The position numbers and the translations under genes were made by a program. A stretch of 64,000 nucleotides of DNA from Bacteroidales bacterium (GTDB taxonomy: Bacteria; Bacteroidota; Bacteroidia; Bacteroidales; FEN-979): contig JALNWE010000001.1 in NCBI GenBank assembly GCA_023231065.1, positions 82,933-146,932 of the forward strand, in the 5' to 3' direction. Below the pieces are notes generated by a model, which was given only the letters and a program-made list of their open reading frames with translations, was not told the DNA's origin and did no database searches. Below, piece after piece: positions 44,065 through 53,504 of the stretch (its first letter is position 1; every line of letters begins with the position of its first letter).

Positions 44065-45336
44065 ATGATCTTTCTTAAAAATGGGACTTATATCGACTGG
44101 CAAACGCTGGAATTCAGGAATACCGATATCCTGGTGGAGGCAGGTCCGGACGGGAAGATTCTATATCCCGAAGATAGTGGATCAGGTTTCCTGGCCAATC
44201 CGAATATTGCGGTTGTTGATTGCAGTGGAAAATACATCATTAAGTCGTTTGCCAACGGTCACCACCATGTTTATTCAGCATTGTCAAGAGGCATGCCCCC
44301 CCCCAAAAAAAATCCTGCAAATTTTCAGGAAATACTACATTCTATCTGGTGGGCCTTGGATAAAGCGCTGGATCTTGAGGCCATCCGTTTATCAGCGCTG
44401 GTTACAGCCATTGCCTGTGCCAAAAACGGGGTAACTTTTGTGATCGATCACCATGCTTCGCCCTTTGCTGTGGATGGAAGCCTCGAAATCATTGCCAGGG
44501 CTTTCGATGAAGTGGGTATAAACCATTTATTGTGCTATGAAATTTCTGACCGTGACGGAGAAGAGATCGCGCGCAAAGGCCTGGATGAAACAGCCGGATA
44601 TCTTTCCCAATGGCAAGGACTGGTAGGATTGCATGCATCATTCACCATCAGTGATGCAACCCTGAAAAGAAGTGTTGAGCTTGCCTCCGGATCCGGTTCC
44701 GGGATACATATCCATGTTGCTGAAGATCTGTCAGATCAGGAACATTGCCTTTCCCATTACAAAATGAGGATCATTGAAAGACTCACTTATGCAGGTGCAT
44801 TGGTTCCGAAAACCATACTCGCTCATTGTTTGCACCTGAATGAACAAGAAAGAAAAATAGTCTCTGGCGCTCCCTCGTGGGTCGTGGAAAACATGGAAAG
44901 CAACCTGAATAATGCGGTTGGCTTTTTCAATTCGGAAGGGTTAGGCCCAAATATTATGTTAGGTACGGATGGCATGCACAGTGATATGATACAGAGTGCA
45001 AAATCGGCGTTTTTTGCCGGTCATAACTTTGATCGCATCGATTACCCCGAGACATACCGTCGGTTCAGGAATGTTCATAATTACCTGAATAGTAACGGTT
45101 TTAAAGGAGATGGCGAAAACAACCTGGTCATCCTGGATTATCCATCCCCCACTCCATTCAACCAATCCAATTTTTTAGGGCATTTTCTTTTTGGAATTGA
45201 ATCAAAGCAAGTCACCCATGTCATTTCGAATGGCTCCCTGATTGTAAAAGATAAAGAAGTTGTGACAGTTGATGAAACTGATATTTTAGGGGAAGCCCGC
45301 ATTCAGGCAAAAAGATTATGGAACCGGATGAAGTGA
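44065..45336 (+). CDS. ssnA: SsnA-type amidohydrolase (purine locus)
   Basis: The protein has 423 residues from the ATG at 44065; an upstream open frame overlaps the kinase gene and lacks similarity. It has an amidohydrolase TIM barrel with the first metal motif NGHHH (near residue 69), HIHVAE (near 214), a histidine in TILAHCLHL and the aspartate in GTDGMHSDM (near 301). SsnA belongs to the atrazine chlorohydrolase/guanine deaminase superfamily and is part of the urate-degradation gene set in E. coli and gut bacteria. It probably hydrolyses a ring or amine of a urate intermediate. It converges on ygeW. Confidence 0.85.
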   Translation: MIFLKNGTYIDWQTLEFRNTDILVEAGPDGKILYPEDSGSGFLANPNIAVVDCSGKYIIKSFANGHHHVYSALSRGMPPPKKNPANFQEILHSIWWALDKALDLEAIRLSALVTAIACAKNGVTFVIDHHASPFAVDGSLEIIARAFDEVGINHLLCYEISDRDGEEIARKGLDETAGYLSQWQGLVGLHASFTISDATLKRSVELASGSGSGIHIHVAEDLSDQEHCLSHYKMRIIERLTYAGALVPKTILAHCLHLNEQERKIVSGAPSWVVENMESNLNNAVGFFNSEGLGPNIMLGTDGMHSDMIQSAKSAFFAGHNFDRIDYPETYRRFRNVHNYLNSNGFKGDGENNLVILDYPSPTPFNQSNFLGHFLFGIESKQVTHVISNGSLIVKDKEVVTVDETDILGEARIQAKRLWNRMK

Positions 45337-45390
45337 AGGACAATCCTCAGCTACTCATCCTTTCAGGAAAAATATTCCCTGCAACCTTTT

Positions 45391-46614
45391 TTATTCAAAT
45401 TTCCGAATCTTTCCACCGTGTTCAATGTTACGCAACACAGCATCTGGCTTTTCAAACCGGTTCGTCATCATCATGGCCGCGATAATATAAGGTTTAAAGC
45501 CGGCTTGTTTGTATAAAGGGACCCGGTAACGATTAAAAACAGAGGCTGCCACTTCCCCTTCTTTGCAGGAAACTCCTGATATATCAGCAGGAAGACAATG
45601 CATATACAATGCTTTTCCACCACGCGTAAGCTTCATCTTTTCTTCGGTACATTCCCAGTTGCTGAACCTGGCATTATTGGAGAGGCATTCCCTTTCCAGG
45701 TCCTTTAATCCGTTATGATCATTATTCAGGAGCAAATCCGTTCGTTGCTGCATTACATGATAAGGCGCCCAACTTTTCGGATAGACGATATCTGCATCAG
45801 TAAAAGCTTCATCCATCGAACCAACGATCCGCAGATTTCCGCCATTTTTATGGGCTTGTTTCACGGCTAACTCAACAACATCCGGGATCAGCCCATATCC
45901 TTGGGGATAGGCAAGATCGACTTCCATTCCAAAACGGGTCATAAGGCCGATAATACCTTGGGGGACCGACAGTGGTTTTCCATAACTGGGAGAATAAGCC
46001 CAGGTCATGGCAATCTTTTTTCCCTTCAGATTTCCCAGGCCGCCAAAAACCGATTTCAGGTGTAACAGGTCGGCCATAGATTGGGTCGGATGATCAATGT
46101 CGCACTGCAAGTTAATAATACCGGGCCGTTGTGGCAAAACCCCATCCAGAAATGCCTCATCCAGGGCATCCCCTACTTCGCGCATATACTTATTTCCGGC
46201 GCCCAGGAACATATCATCGCGAATTCCGATGATTTCACTCAGAAAAGAGATCATGGCCGAAGTTTCACGGACAGTTTCCCCATGCGCTATCTGCGATTTC
46301 CCTTCATCCAGATCCTGTACTTCCAATCCCAGCAAATTTGCGGCAGAGGCAAACGAAAAGCGGGTCCGGGTGGAATTATCCCTGAATTGCGAAATGGCAA
46401 GACCAGAATCAAAGCATCGTGTAGATAAATTTTTATCCCGCATTTCTTTCAGGGCTTCAGCAACGAGAAGTACTGATTCAAGCTCCTCGGTTGTTTTTTC
46501 CCAGGTCAACAAAAAATCTTTTTGAAAAAGTCCGATGCTTTTAGTTTCAAGATCTCTGATAATTGTATTAAACCGTGAATTCATTGTTTTTTCATTTGAT
46601 TCATAAAAATTCAT
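45391..46614 (-). CDS. ygeW: Knotted carbamoyltransferase YgeW
   Basis: This 407-residue protein could instead start at the ATG at 46581, giving 396. It is an aspartate/ornithine transcarbamoylase homologue with the carbamoyl-phosphate motif FRDNSTRTRFSF (near residue 69), DIDHPTQSMADLLHL (near 164) and the MHCLPAD motif (near 344). The distinctive YgeW/UTCase-like features point to the knotted family linked to purine and urate breakdown. In catabolism it would phosphorolyse a carbamoylated amino acid, giving carbamoyl phosphate. The usual partner carbamate kinase (YqeA) is not in the window. It follows ygeY with a 47-base gap, in one minus-strand unit. Confidence 0.92.
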   Translation of the reverse strand: MNFYESNEKTMNSRFNTIIRDLETKSIGLFQKDFLLTWEKTTEELESVLLVAEALKEMRDKNLSTRCFDSGLAISQFRDNSTRTRFSFASAANLLGLEVQDLDEGKSQIAHGETVRETSAMISFLSEIIGIRDDMFLGAGNKYMREVGDALDEAFLDGVLPQRPGIINLQCDIDHPTQSMADLLHLKSVFGGLGNLKGKKIAMTWAYSPSYGKPLSVPQGIIGLMTRFGMEVDLAYPQGYGLIPDVVELAVKQAHKNGGNLRIVGSMDEAFTDADIVYPKSWAPYHVMQQRTDLLLNNDHNGLKDLERECLSNNARFSNWECTEEKMKLTRGGKALYMHCLPADISGVSCKEGEVAASVFNRYRVPLYKQAGFKPYIIAAMMMTNRFEKPDAVLRNIEHGGKIRKFE

Positions 46615-46661
46615 TGTTCCGGAACTTGTTTATCCGCCAGGTGATATTTCGAAAAACAGGA

Positions 46662-47855
46662 TCAGTCGGCCAGGTAATACGCCAACGCGGCATAAAAGGA
46701 AGAGGCGGCAACCAGATCGCTGACCGGTACTTTTTCGTTGGGAGCATGGGCCATCACTTCATTGCCCGGGCCAAAGCCCATACATGGGATTCCGTAAATA
46801 CCGTTGATGGTGACACCGTTGGTCGAGAAGGTCCATTTATCCGTGATTGGTTTTTTATGAAAAAGGTCAAAAAAAGTATGCTGAGCTTTGACTATCAATG
46901 GATTGCTTTCTTCAATTTTCCAAGTCGGATAATATTTTTCCATCCCATACCGCAAACCGGTATATGCGGTTTCTTCATAATAAAGCACTTCGATTGCCGC
47001 ATCCATATTTTTTACTATTGCCCGGATCTCATCCAATGCAGAATCCTTGGTTTCACCCCATGTCAGCCGACGATCCAGATGAATTTTTGCATAATCGGCC
47101 ACTGCACACAAAGAGGGACTTCCAGAAATAAATTCAGAGATGGTTACGCTTCCTTTTCCAAGAAAAGGATCGGTTTTCAACCGTTCATTCAATTTTTCGA
47201 TTTCCAGACATGCGCGGGAGGCCATATAAATGGCATTTTTACCGCGTTCAGGCGCCGAACCATGGGAAGAGACGCCACGAAAAGTGACCTCAATTTCCAT
47301 CCTTCCACGATGGCCACGATAGATGTTCAGGTTTGTAGGCTCGGTAATAACAACGAAATCAGGTTTGATTTTTTCCTCCTCCACCAGGTATTTCCAGCAC
47401 AGACCATCACAATCTTCTTCCATTACAGTCCCCGTAAAATAAATCGTCAGGTCCTTTTCAAATGCAAGTTCTTTCAGGATCCTGCCTGCTGTAACAAAGG
47501 AGGCCGGGCCACCTTTCTGGTCCACTGATCCCCGTCCATGAACAAATCCGTCTGAAATGGCGCCAGAAAATGGATCAAAGGCCCAATTGCTACGGTTCCC
47601 GACATCAACGGTATCGATATGCCCGTCGAAAACCAGGATCTTTCTCCCGTTACCGATCCGTCCAATTACATTTCCCAGTTTATCGGTCCTGATTTCGTCA
47701 AAACCCGCTACCTTCATCTGATGGGTTAAGACTTCAGCCACTGCTTTTTCACCGGCGCTCATGGACCGGGTTTTAACTAGTTCCGACAGGTTTGAAGCAG
47801 TATAGGAGGCATACCGGTTTGCCAACTCCTCAATTTTAGATAAAATATCTTTCAC
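46662..47855 (-). CDS. ygeY: YgeY family M20 peptidase/deacylase
   Basis: This 397-residue metallohydrolase of the M20 family has the zinc motif VFDGHIDTVDVGN (near residue 75), HGRGSVDQKGG (near 105), TVMEEDCDG (near 144) and a dimerisation-domain SSHGSAPERG (near 202). The YgeY group is bound genomically to ygeW, ygfK and xdhD. In urate breakdown it is thought to cleave an amide bond of a carbamoylated or acylated intermediate. The -7 element 34 bases upstream (47889-47896) may drive ygeY-ygeW. Confidence 0.92.
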   Translation of the reverse strand: MKDILSKIEELANRYASYTASNLSELVKTRSMSAGEKAVAEVLTHQMKVAGFDEIRTDKLGNVIGRIGNGRKILVFDGHIDTVDVGNRSNWAFDPFSGAISDGFVHGRGSVDQKGGPASFVTAGRILKELAFEKDLTIYFTGTVMEEDCDGLCWKYLVEEEKIKPDFVVITEPTNLNIYRGHRGRMEIEVTFRGVSSHGSAPERGKNAIYMASRACLEIEKLNERLKTDPFLGKGSVTISEFISGSPSLCAVADYAKIHLDRRLTWGETKDSALDEIRAIVKNMDAAIEVLYYEETAYTGLRYGMEKYYPTWKIEESNPLIVKAQHTFFDLFHKKPITDKWTFSTNGVTINGIYGIPCMGFGPGNEVMAHAPNEKVPVSDLVAASSFYAALAYYLAD

Positions 47856-47888
47856 GTCCTGAATGATTAAAAATAATATTTAAACCTG

Positions 47889-47896
47889 CAAATTTA
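47889..47896 (-). promoter_or_regulatory. -7 element upstream of ygeY
   Basis: On the minus strand this reads TAAATTTG, fitting TAnnTTTG, 33 bases before the ygeY start. No TTG occurs at standard spacing, so support is limited. Confidence 0.35.
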
Positions 47897-47960
47897 CAAA
47901 AGGAAATCACAGTAGGCCCCGGTTAAGAAAAGTAGTAGAAGATAACAACCTAATAATTCG

Positions 47961-47968
47961 TATATTTG
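47961..47968 (+). promoter_or_regulatory. -7 element upstream of the CHAD gene
   Basis: TATATTTG fits TAnnTTTG, 17 bases before the ATG at 47986. No -33 TTG is seen at standard spacing. Confidence 0.42.
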
Positions 47969-47985
47969 ATGAAATTAAGTAATTC

Positions 47986-48864
47986 ATGATGAATAAAAAA
48001 GAGACTGGCGAATTTTTATACCGTTACTACAGGAAGAGAATTGCTTCATTTTTAGCCAGTATGTATAAAGCCAGCATTACATGCGATGCTAATGACATCC
48101 ATAAGGTAAGGGTGGATATAAAAAAAATATTTGCCTTGTTCCATCTTTTTGAAATGGTCATTCCTGACACATTTAAAAAGGAAAACCATTATCCTGAATT
48201 AAGAGATATTTTCAACCATTCAGGCTTCATCCGGGAAATTCAGATTAATCTCCACCATCTGGATAACGCCGGGATTGACAATCCGGAAATACAACATTTC
48301 AGGGAATATCTGACTGGCGAAGAAGGAAGGCTGACAAAAGAGTTTTTAACCGGGATTAAAAATTTTGATGAGAAAAAATTAAAACAAGCTGAAAAAGAGA
48401 TAAAAAAAATAACCTCAGGGATCAGCCAGAAGAAATTTTTAAACGATACGGTTGTTTTTATCCGGAAAAAATCGAAAAAAATTGCAGCCTTGCATGAAAA
48501 AGGAGAAGGCCCTGGAACCATTCATAAAATCAGGAGACAGATCAAATCAATTACGGCAATAACAGACATGGCGCTGACCTTGCGGCCGGATGAAAAGTTA
48601 AAGCAGTTGACCGGAAATATGACCCGGGTTGAAATTCTGATCGGTGAATGGCATGATGATATGGTGCTACTGGATTCCATTAAATATTTCCGAACAAAAA
48701 TTCTGAAGAAAAAAGCCGCTAAAAACCAGGAACCTTTATTTCTGGCAGATTTTGAGGAAATCCTTAACAACGAAATCAGCGATATGCTTAAACAGATCGG
48801 CCCATCTATAGATCAGATAATCCTTGAGATTTCCGCGCTTTTTCCCATGGAAACAAAATCCTGA
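47986..48864 (+). CDS. CHAD domain protein (putative polyphosphate-binding)
   Basis: This 292-residue, strongly basic, all-helical protein shows two CHAD half-repeats. The first has DIHKVRVDIKKIFALFHLF near residue 37 and the second TIHKIRRQIKSITAI near residue 178. The conserved His and Arg/Lys residues in these helices line a basic groove that binds polyphosphate in studied CHAD proteins. It stands alone on the plus strand between the minus-strand ygeYW and xdh units, with its own -7 element and only 3 bases from the xdh stop. A link to purine breakdown is not evident. The start could be the second ATG at 47989. Confidence 0.82.
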   Translation: MMNKKETGEFLYRYYRKRIASFLASMYKASITCDANDIHKVRVDIKKIFALFHLFEMVIPDTFKKENHYPELRDIFNHSGFIREIQINLHHLDNAGIDNPEIQHFREYLTGEEGRLTKEFLTGIKNFDEKKLKQAEKEIKKITSGISQKKFLNDTVVFIRKKSKKIAALHEKGEGPGTIHKIRRQIKSITAITDMALTLRPDEKLKQLTGNMTRVEILIGEWHDDMVLLDSIKYFRTKILKKKAAKNQEPLFLADFEEILNNEISDMLKQIGPSIDQIILEISALFPMETKS

Positions 48865-48867
48865 ACG

Positions 48868-51800
48868 CTATTTCAGGCCCTCAAGGGCAAGTAATATCTT
48901 CTCGCCGGTTGCAGGTAGGTCATATTCGAAATCCTTTCGCGTATCACCAGAATTGGCAATTGCATCCCTGATGGCCAGCCATACTGACAGCGCAAGCATA
49001 AGGGGGGGCTCCCCTACGGCCTTACTTCTGCGGATGGCAATTTCATTGGGTACATTCTCTAACAATTCCACCCTGAAATCCCTGGGAATATCGCCAACAA
49101 CAGGTATTTTATAGGTATCGGGAGAACGGGTGAGCAGTCTGCCCTGCTCGTCCCATTTGATCTCCTCGGTTGTACACCATCCCACTCCCTGTAAAAAACC
49201 ACCTTCGATTTGCCCCAAATCAATAGCAGGATTCAGAGAGTCGCCAACATCATGAACGATATCGGCCCGTAACAGTTGATGAGCCCCGGTCAGTGTATCA
49301 ACGACCACTTCAGAAACGGCCATCCCGAATGCATAATAATGAAAAGGATTTCCCTGCCCGGTTTCCCGGTCGAAAAAGATACCGGGTGTTTTGTAAAAAC
49401 CACTGGCGCTCAGGCTAACCTGATTAATATAAGCCAGTTTGACCAACTCGGTAAAAGAGATGGAAAGCGAAGGATTTTGCCTATCAAAGGCCTGGTCGTT
49501 CTCAAATAGAATATCTCCTTTCAGGATATCTTTCCCGGATCCGCGGGATTTAAATTCATTCACAACCAGATCAGTCAATCGCGACTTCAGGGTATCAATG
49601 GCATTTTTTACTGCCATTCCGTTGATATCACTTCCGGAAGAAGCAGCTGTGGGCGAAGTATTGGGCACTTTGGCAGTGTTGGTCGCATTCACTTTTACGT
49701 AGATGGGTGAAATGCCAAGCTCAAGCGAAGCTATCTGCCGGATCTTGGCATGTAATCCCTGCCCCATCTCGGTTCCGCCATGGTTAACTAAAACTGTTCC
49801 ATCGGTATAGATATTCACCAGCGCCCCACCCTGGTTCAGAAATGCCGTAGTGAACGAGATGCCGAATTTAACCGGTGTCAGCGCTAATCCCTTTTTATAA
49901 AATTCGTTTTCCTTATTAAAAAGGTTTATCTCCTTGCGCCTTTCATAATAACCCGACCTATTGATCAGCCGGTCCCATAAGCGAAAGAGGTGATTGCCAA
50001 CAACGGTTTCACCATAAGGAGTAACGTTATGTTTACTGACCTGATAAAAGTTCCGGTAACGGATCCCCGCGGCATCTTTTCCTAAAAAAAGCGCGATCCG
50101 TTCAATGGCATTTTCAATTACAGCCATTCCCTGGGGGCCGCCAAATCCACGGAAAGCCGTATTCGAAGGGAGGTTTGTCTTCCAGGCCTTCCCAACGATG
50201 CAAACATCCGGTATGTAATAGGCGTTATCCGCATGCAACATAGCCCTTTCGAGAATAGCTCTTGAAAGGTCAGTCGCGGAACCGACATCGGAATTCAATT
50301 CAACTTTATAGGCAAGAATTGTCCCCTGATCATCGAAACCAACCTCATAACTCGAAAGAAAACGATGCCGTTTGCCGGTCATGATCTGGTCATCTTCACG
50401 AAACAGATGGATCCTTACAGGGTGTCCGGTAGCATGAGCTAACAAGGCCGACCATGCTGCCACATGGTTCCCCTGGGTCTCTTTCCCGCCAAAGCCGCCA
50501 CCAATTCTTTTTACCTCCACCTCCACCTCGTTCCTTGGAATACCTAAAACTTCAGCGACGACAGACTGGGTTTCAGAAGGATTCTGACTTGAAGCATAAA
50601 TCCTGATCTCTTTACCCTCTCCCGGAATTGCCAACGCAGTCTGGGTTTCGAGATACCAGTGTTCCTGGGCGCCGGTACGAAGGATCCCGGTTATTACATG
50701 GGGGGCTTTTTTCAAAGCGCCGCTCGCGTCGCCCCGTTCTATTGTCCGTACCGGTGCGATCAGGGTATTTGCCGCAATGGCAGCGTCTATTGACAAAATG
50801 GGTTCGAACGGTTCATATTCGATGACGATCCTTCTTTCAGCTTCATCAGCCGCTTCCTCATTTTCCGCGGCTATCAAAGCAACAGCCTGACCAATGAAGG
50901 TAGTGATTTTATCAGCAAGACAAACCTCATCCTGAATGATCGTCCCCAACTGGTTTTCTCCGGGAATGTCACTGGACAACAAAATCGCTTTTACACCAGG
51001 TATTTGCAATGCCGCGGATATGTCAATTTTCCTGATCACGGCATAAGCATTATGGCTATAAACCACTTTCCCGAACAATAACTGATCATTGACTGTCATA
51101 TCATTTATATACACCGATTCGCCTGTAACATGTGTTACAGGGCCATCGGTGACTTTTACCTTATTTTCGGGTATTTCCGCTTTAAATTCGAAGGACGGGG
51201 AAGCGAAAAATTTCAACAACAGGTTCTGCGCAACCAGTTTCCGGTATTCTGCCCCCGCCCTGGCATCATTGATGGGAGTGAATTCCTTCGCTAAAACCGG
51301 CATAGCATCTTCAACGATTTCGCGGGACCATGATTTTCCTGTCAGGCGCTTCTCTGTATTTATTGCCCGTTTTGTGACGGACGACATACCACCATAAGCA
51401 AGGGCAACATCAACGATCTTTCCGGCTTCAACCAATATCCTGAAAGCACAACTTACCGAAGAAATATCCAGGCCTTTTCTTTTTGAAACCTTGAACGACC
51501 CAAACCGGTATTCCGGTTCAAATTTCGGGATCTCTATCCCGGTGACCAATTCGTTATCCCTAAGCGCCGTTTTTCTGTATCCTGTGATAAAATCCTCAAT
51601 CCTGACTTTTCTTGTTGATGTTGTTGAAGTCAGGACCAAAGAGGCGTTATAAACAAACATAAGTGGGATTGTATCCCCGATGGGGGAGGCAGTTACTATA
51701 TTTCCTCCTATGGTGGCCAGGTTCCTGATCTGGAGGGAGCCAAAAGCCTGGACCATGCCATACAATGCTGGGAGCTTGTCTTTTACCAGTTGTTTTACCT

Positions 51801-52638
51801 GTTCGATCGTCAATCCCGGCCCAAACAGCCAACGCGAAGGTTCATCGGTAAGGTATTGAAGCTCGTTTACATCAGAAAGATCAATGATTTCGGTTAAAAT
51901 TTCTTTTTTTTTTGTTTGCCTCAGGGCCACATCCGTTGAGCCATTGACAAGAATGGCCTGGGGGTATTTATTTCTTAGCCGCAATGCTTCCCGGAGCGTA
52001 AATGGTTTGAAATATTTTTGTGCTGCCGTGATGATCTCAAGGGAATCCCTTTGAGACCGGATCGAATTGAGTAGGGCAACAATTTCTTTTTCGTTTTCAG
52101 AAAATTGGTCTTGTCCGCGATCCCGGCATATTTCATTAGCCGCGGCAACAATAGGCTGATACCCCGTACATCTGCATAAATTGCCCGTCAAAGCTTCTTC
52201 AATAATTTCCCTTGATGGTTGGCGATGATTTTTATATAAGCCGAATAGCGACATAACGATCCCCGGTGTGCAATACCCGCATTGGGTCCCATTTAACTCT
52301 ACCAATATTTTTTGCACCGGATGCAACACCTTCTTCCCGCCTTCTTTTCTGGCAAGGTTTTCAACGGTGATGAGTTGTTTCCCATGAACCATCGGAAGGA
52401 AAAGCAAACAGGAGTCAACCGTTTTATAAACAAGGTTTCCATCAGGATCCGGTTGAGCAAGGACAACGGTACATGCCCCGCAATCACCTTCTGCACAGCC
52501 CTCTTTGACGCCTTTGTGCCCGGGGAGCGATCGTAAATAATTCAACACAGTAGTTGTCGGCGTAAATCCGTTATCTTTTCCAAATTCAATTTCCGTTACC
52601 TTCCCATCGAGTACGAATTTTAGTATAGACCGTTTCAT
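48868..52638 (-). CDS. Xanthine dehydrogenase, full-length single chain (2x[2Fe-2S], FAD, Mo)
   Basis: The protein has 1256 residues in the eukaryote-like single-chain order. Two [2Fe-2S] domains carry GCAEGDCGACTVV (near 48) and CGYCTPGIVM/NLCRCTGYQP (near 120-160). A FAD domain (about 215-500) has NGSTDVALRQ and TIGGNIVTASPIGDT. The molybdopterin domain has GGGFGGKETQGNH, TAFRGFGGPQGM, HGGTEMGQGLHAK and the catalytic-glutamate motif SKAVGEPPLML. It oxidises hypoxanthine or xanthine to urate with NAD, or works in reverse. It lies 8 bases downstream of xdhC. Together with guanine deaminase it completes the route guanine to xanthine to urate. Confidence 0.93.
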   Translation of the reverse strand: MKRSILKFVLDGKVTEIEFGKDNGFTPTTTVLNYLRSLPGHKGVKEGCAEGDCGACTVVLAQPDPDGNLVYKTVDSCLLFLPMVHGKQLITVENLARKEGGKKVLHPVQKILVELNGTQCGYCTPGIVMSLFGLYKNHRQPSREIIEEALTGNLCRCTGYQPIVAAANEICRDRGQDQFSENEKEIVALLNSIRSQRDSLEIITAAQKYFKPFTLREALRLRNKYPQAILVNGSTDVALRQTKKKEILTEIIDLSDVNELQYLTDEPSRWLFGPGLTIEQVKQLVKDKLPALYGMVQAFGSLQIRNLATIGGNIVTASPIGDTIPLMFVYNASLVLTSTTSTRKVRIEDFITGYRKTALRDNELVTGIEIPKFEPEYRFGSFKVSKRKGLDISSVSCAFRILVEAGKIVDVALAYGGMSSVTKRAINTEKRLTGKSWSREIVEDAMPVLAKEFTPINDARAGAEYRKLVAQNLLLKFFASPSFEFKAEIPENKVKVTDGPVTHVTGESVYINDMTVNDQLLFGKVVYSHNAYAVIRKIDISAALQIPGVKAILLSSDIPGENQLGTIIQDEVCLADKITTFIGQAVALIAAENEEAADEAERRIVIEYEPFEPILSIDAAIAANTLIAPVRTIERGDASGALKKAPHVITGILRTGAQEHWYLETQTALAIPGEGKEIRIYASSQNPSETQSVVAEVLGIPRNEVEVEVKRIGGGFGGKETQGNHVAAWSALLAHATGHPVRIHLFREDDQIMTGKRHRFLSSYEVGFDDQGTILAYKVELNSDVGSATDLSRAILERAMLHADNAYYIPDVCIVGKAWKTNLPSNTAFRGFGGPQGMAVIENAIERIALFLGKDAAGIRYRNFYQVSKHNVTPYGETVVGNHLFRLWDRLINRSGYYERRKEINLFNKENEFYKKGLALTPVKFGISFTTAFLNQGGALVNIYTDGTVLVNHGGTEMGQGLHAKIRQIASLELGISPIYVKVNATNTAKVPNTSPTAASSGSDINGMAVKNAIDTLKSRLTDLVVNEFKSRGSGKDILKGDILFENDQAFDRQNPSLSISFTELVKLAYINQVSLSASGFYKTPGIFFDRETGQGNPFHYYAFGMAVSEVVVDTLTGAHQLLRADIVHDVGDSLNPAIDLGQIEGGFLQGVGWCTTEEIKWDEQGRLLTRSPDTYKIPVVGDIPRDFRVELLENVPNEIAIRRSKAVGEPPLMLALSVWLAIRDAIANSGDTRKDFEYDLPATGEKILLALEGLK

Positions 52639-52646
52639 TTTGATTA

Positions 52647-53423
52647 TCAGGTTGATAGATTCGATTTTGAATTCCTTTCATCAATAAGTCTTGCCAGGAT
52701 GCTGACAGCAATTTCCTGTGGCGTTTCTACCCTGAATTTGATCCCTATTGGCATATCAATATGATCCAACTCTTCGCTGGTAAGGATATTTTCATCAAGG
52801 AAGCGTTTTCTGACTAATTCCACTTTACGGCTGCTACCTATCATACCCAGGTATGCATGGGGCTTCCGGCAGACTTTTATAAGGATTTCCTCATCAAAGG
52901 CATGTTTGGGGGTTACTATCACGAGATAGGCATTATCAGTGAACGCGATCTTTTCGATCGCCTGAAAATAATCAAGATTCAAACAGTTAGTGTGAGAAAA
53001 TGAGAGATCCTGGAAGATATTTTCACGAGGATCGATTACCGTTGTCGAGAAATCAAATTCCGCCGCCAATTTAGCCAGCGCCCTGCCAATATGGCCCGCG
53101 CCAAAAATGATCAGTTGCTGAACAGGGACGAGTGGCTCGATATAAACTTCCATGGTACCGCCGCAATGCATGGAAAGGTCCTGTTCCAGCTTGAAAACAC
53201 ATTTCTCCCGTTTCCCGGATACGATCAGGCCAACGGCTTTTGCGGCCACCTCTTTCTCAACGCTTCCTCCTCCTATGCTGCCATATATGGCGCCATCGGC
53301 ATACACGATCATTTTCGCTCCTTGTTTGCGGGGTGTGGAGCCTGAGGTTCCAACAACAATGCAAAATGCCGCGGGGACATTTTCATTTTTCAGTTCTTCA
53401 GCTTTAGAAAAAACAGTTTGCAT
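52647..53423 (-). CDS. xdhC: XdhC/CoxI-type molybdenum-cofactor insertion protein
   Basis: The protein has 258 residues from the ATG at 53423 (MQTVFSKAEELK); the frame is open 57 bases upstream. It has an N-terminal XdhC domain with VGTSGSTPRKQGAKM and GSIGGGSVEKE, and a C-terminal Rossmann-like domain with IFGAGHIGRALAKLA (near residue 108). XdhC binds and protects the molybdenum cofactor and delivers its sulfurated form to xanthine dehydrogenase. It sits directly between the MocA-like gene and xdh, on the same strand. Confidence 0.92.
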   Translation of the reverse strand: MQTVFSKAEELKNENVPAAFCIVVGTSGSTPRKQGAKMIVYADGAIYGSIGGGSVEKEVAAKAVGLIVSGKREKCVFKLEQDLSMHCGGTMEVYIEPLVPVQQLIIFGAGHIGRALAKLAAEFDFSTTVIDPRENIFQDLSFSHTNCLNLDYFQAIEKIAFTDNAYLVIVTPKHAFDEEILIKVCRKPHAYLGMIGSSRKVELVRKRFLDENILTSEELDHIDMPIGIKFRVETPQEIAVSILARLIDERNSKSNLST

Positions 53424-53504
53424 GTGAAAGAATATTAAACCATCCCCTGAATTACCGGAATGGTAAGTAAAGTTAGGCAAAATTGGGAAATATAACAGAA
53501 CGAT

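Noticed and set aside
45364..45393. Hairpin CAGGAA...TTCCCTG followed by T-run between ssnA and ygeW
   Set aside because: One-base bulge, a 5-base gap before the T-run, and overlap with the ygeW stop codon make a terminator call too weak.
46575..47528. Plus-strand open frame of 317 codons
   Set aside because: It lies opposite ygeY, whose motifs are clear; no recognisable protein features.
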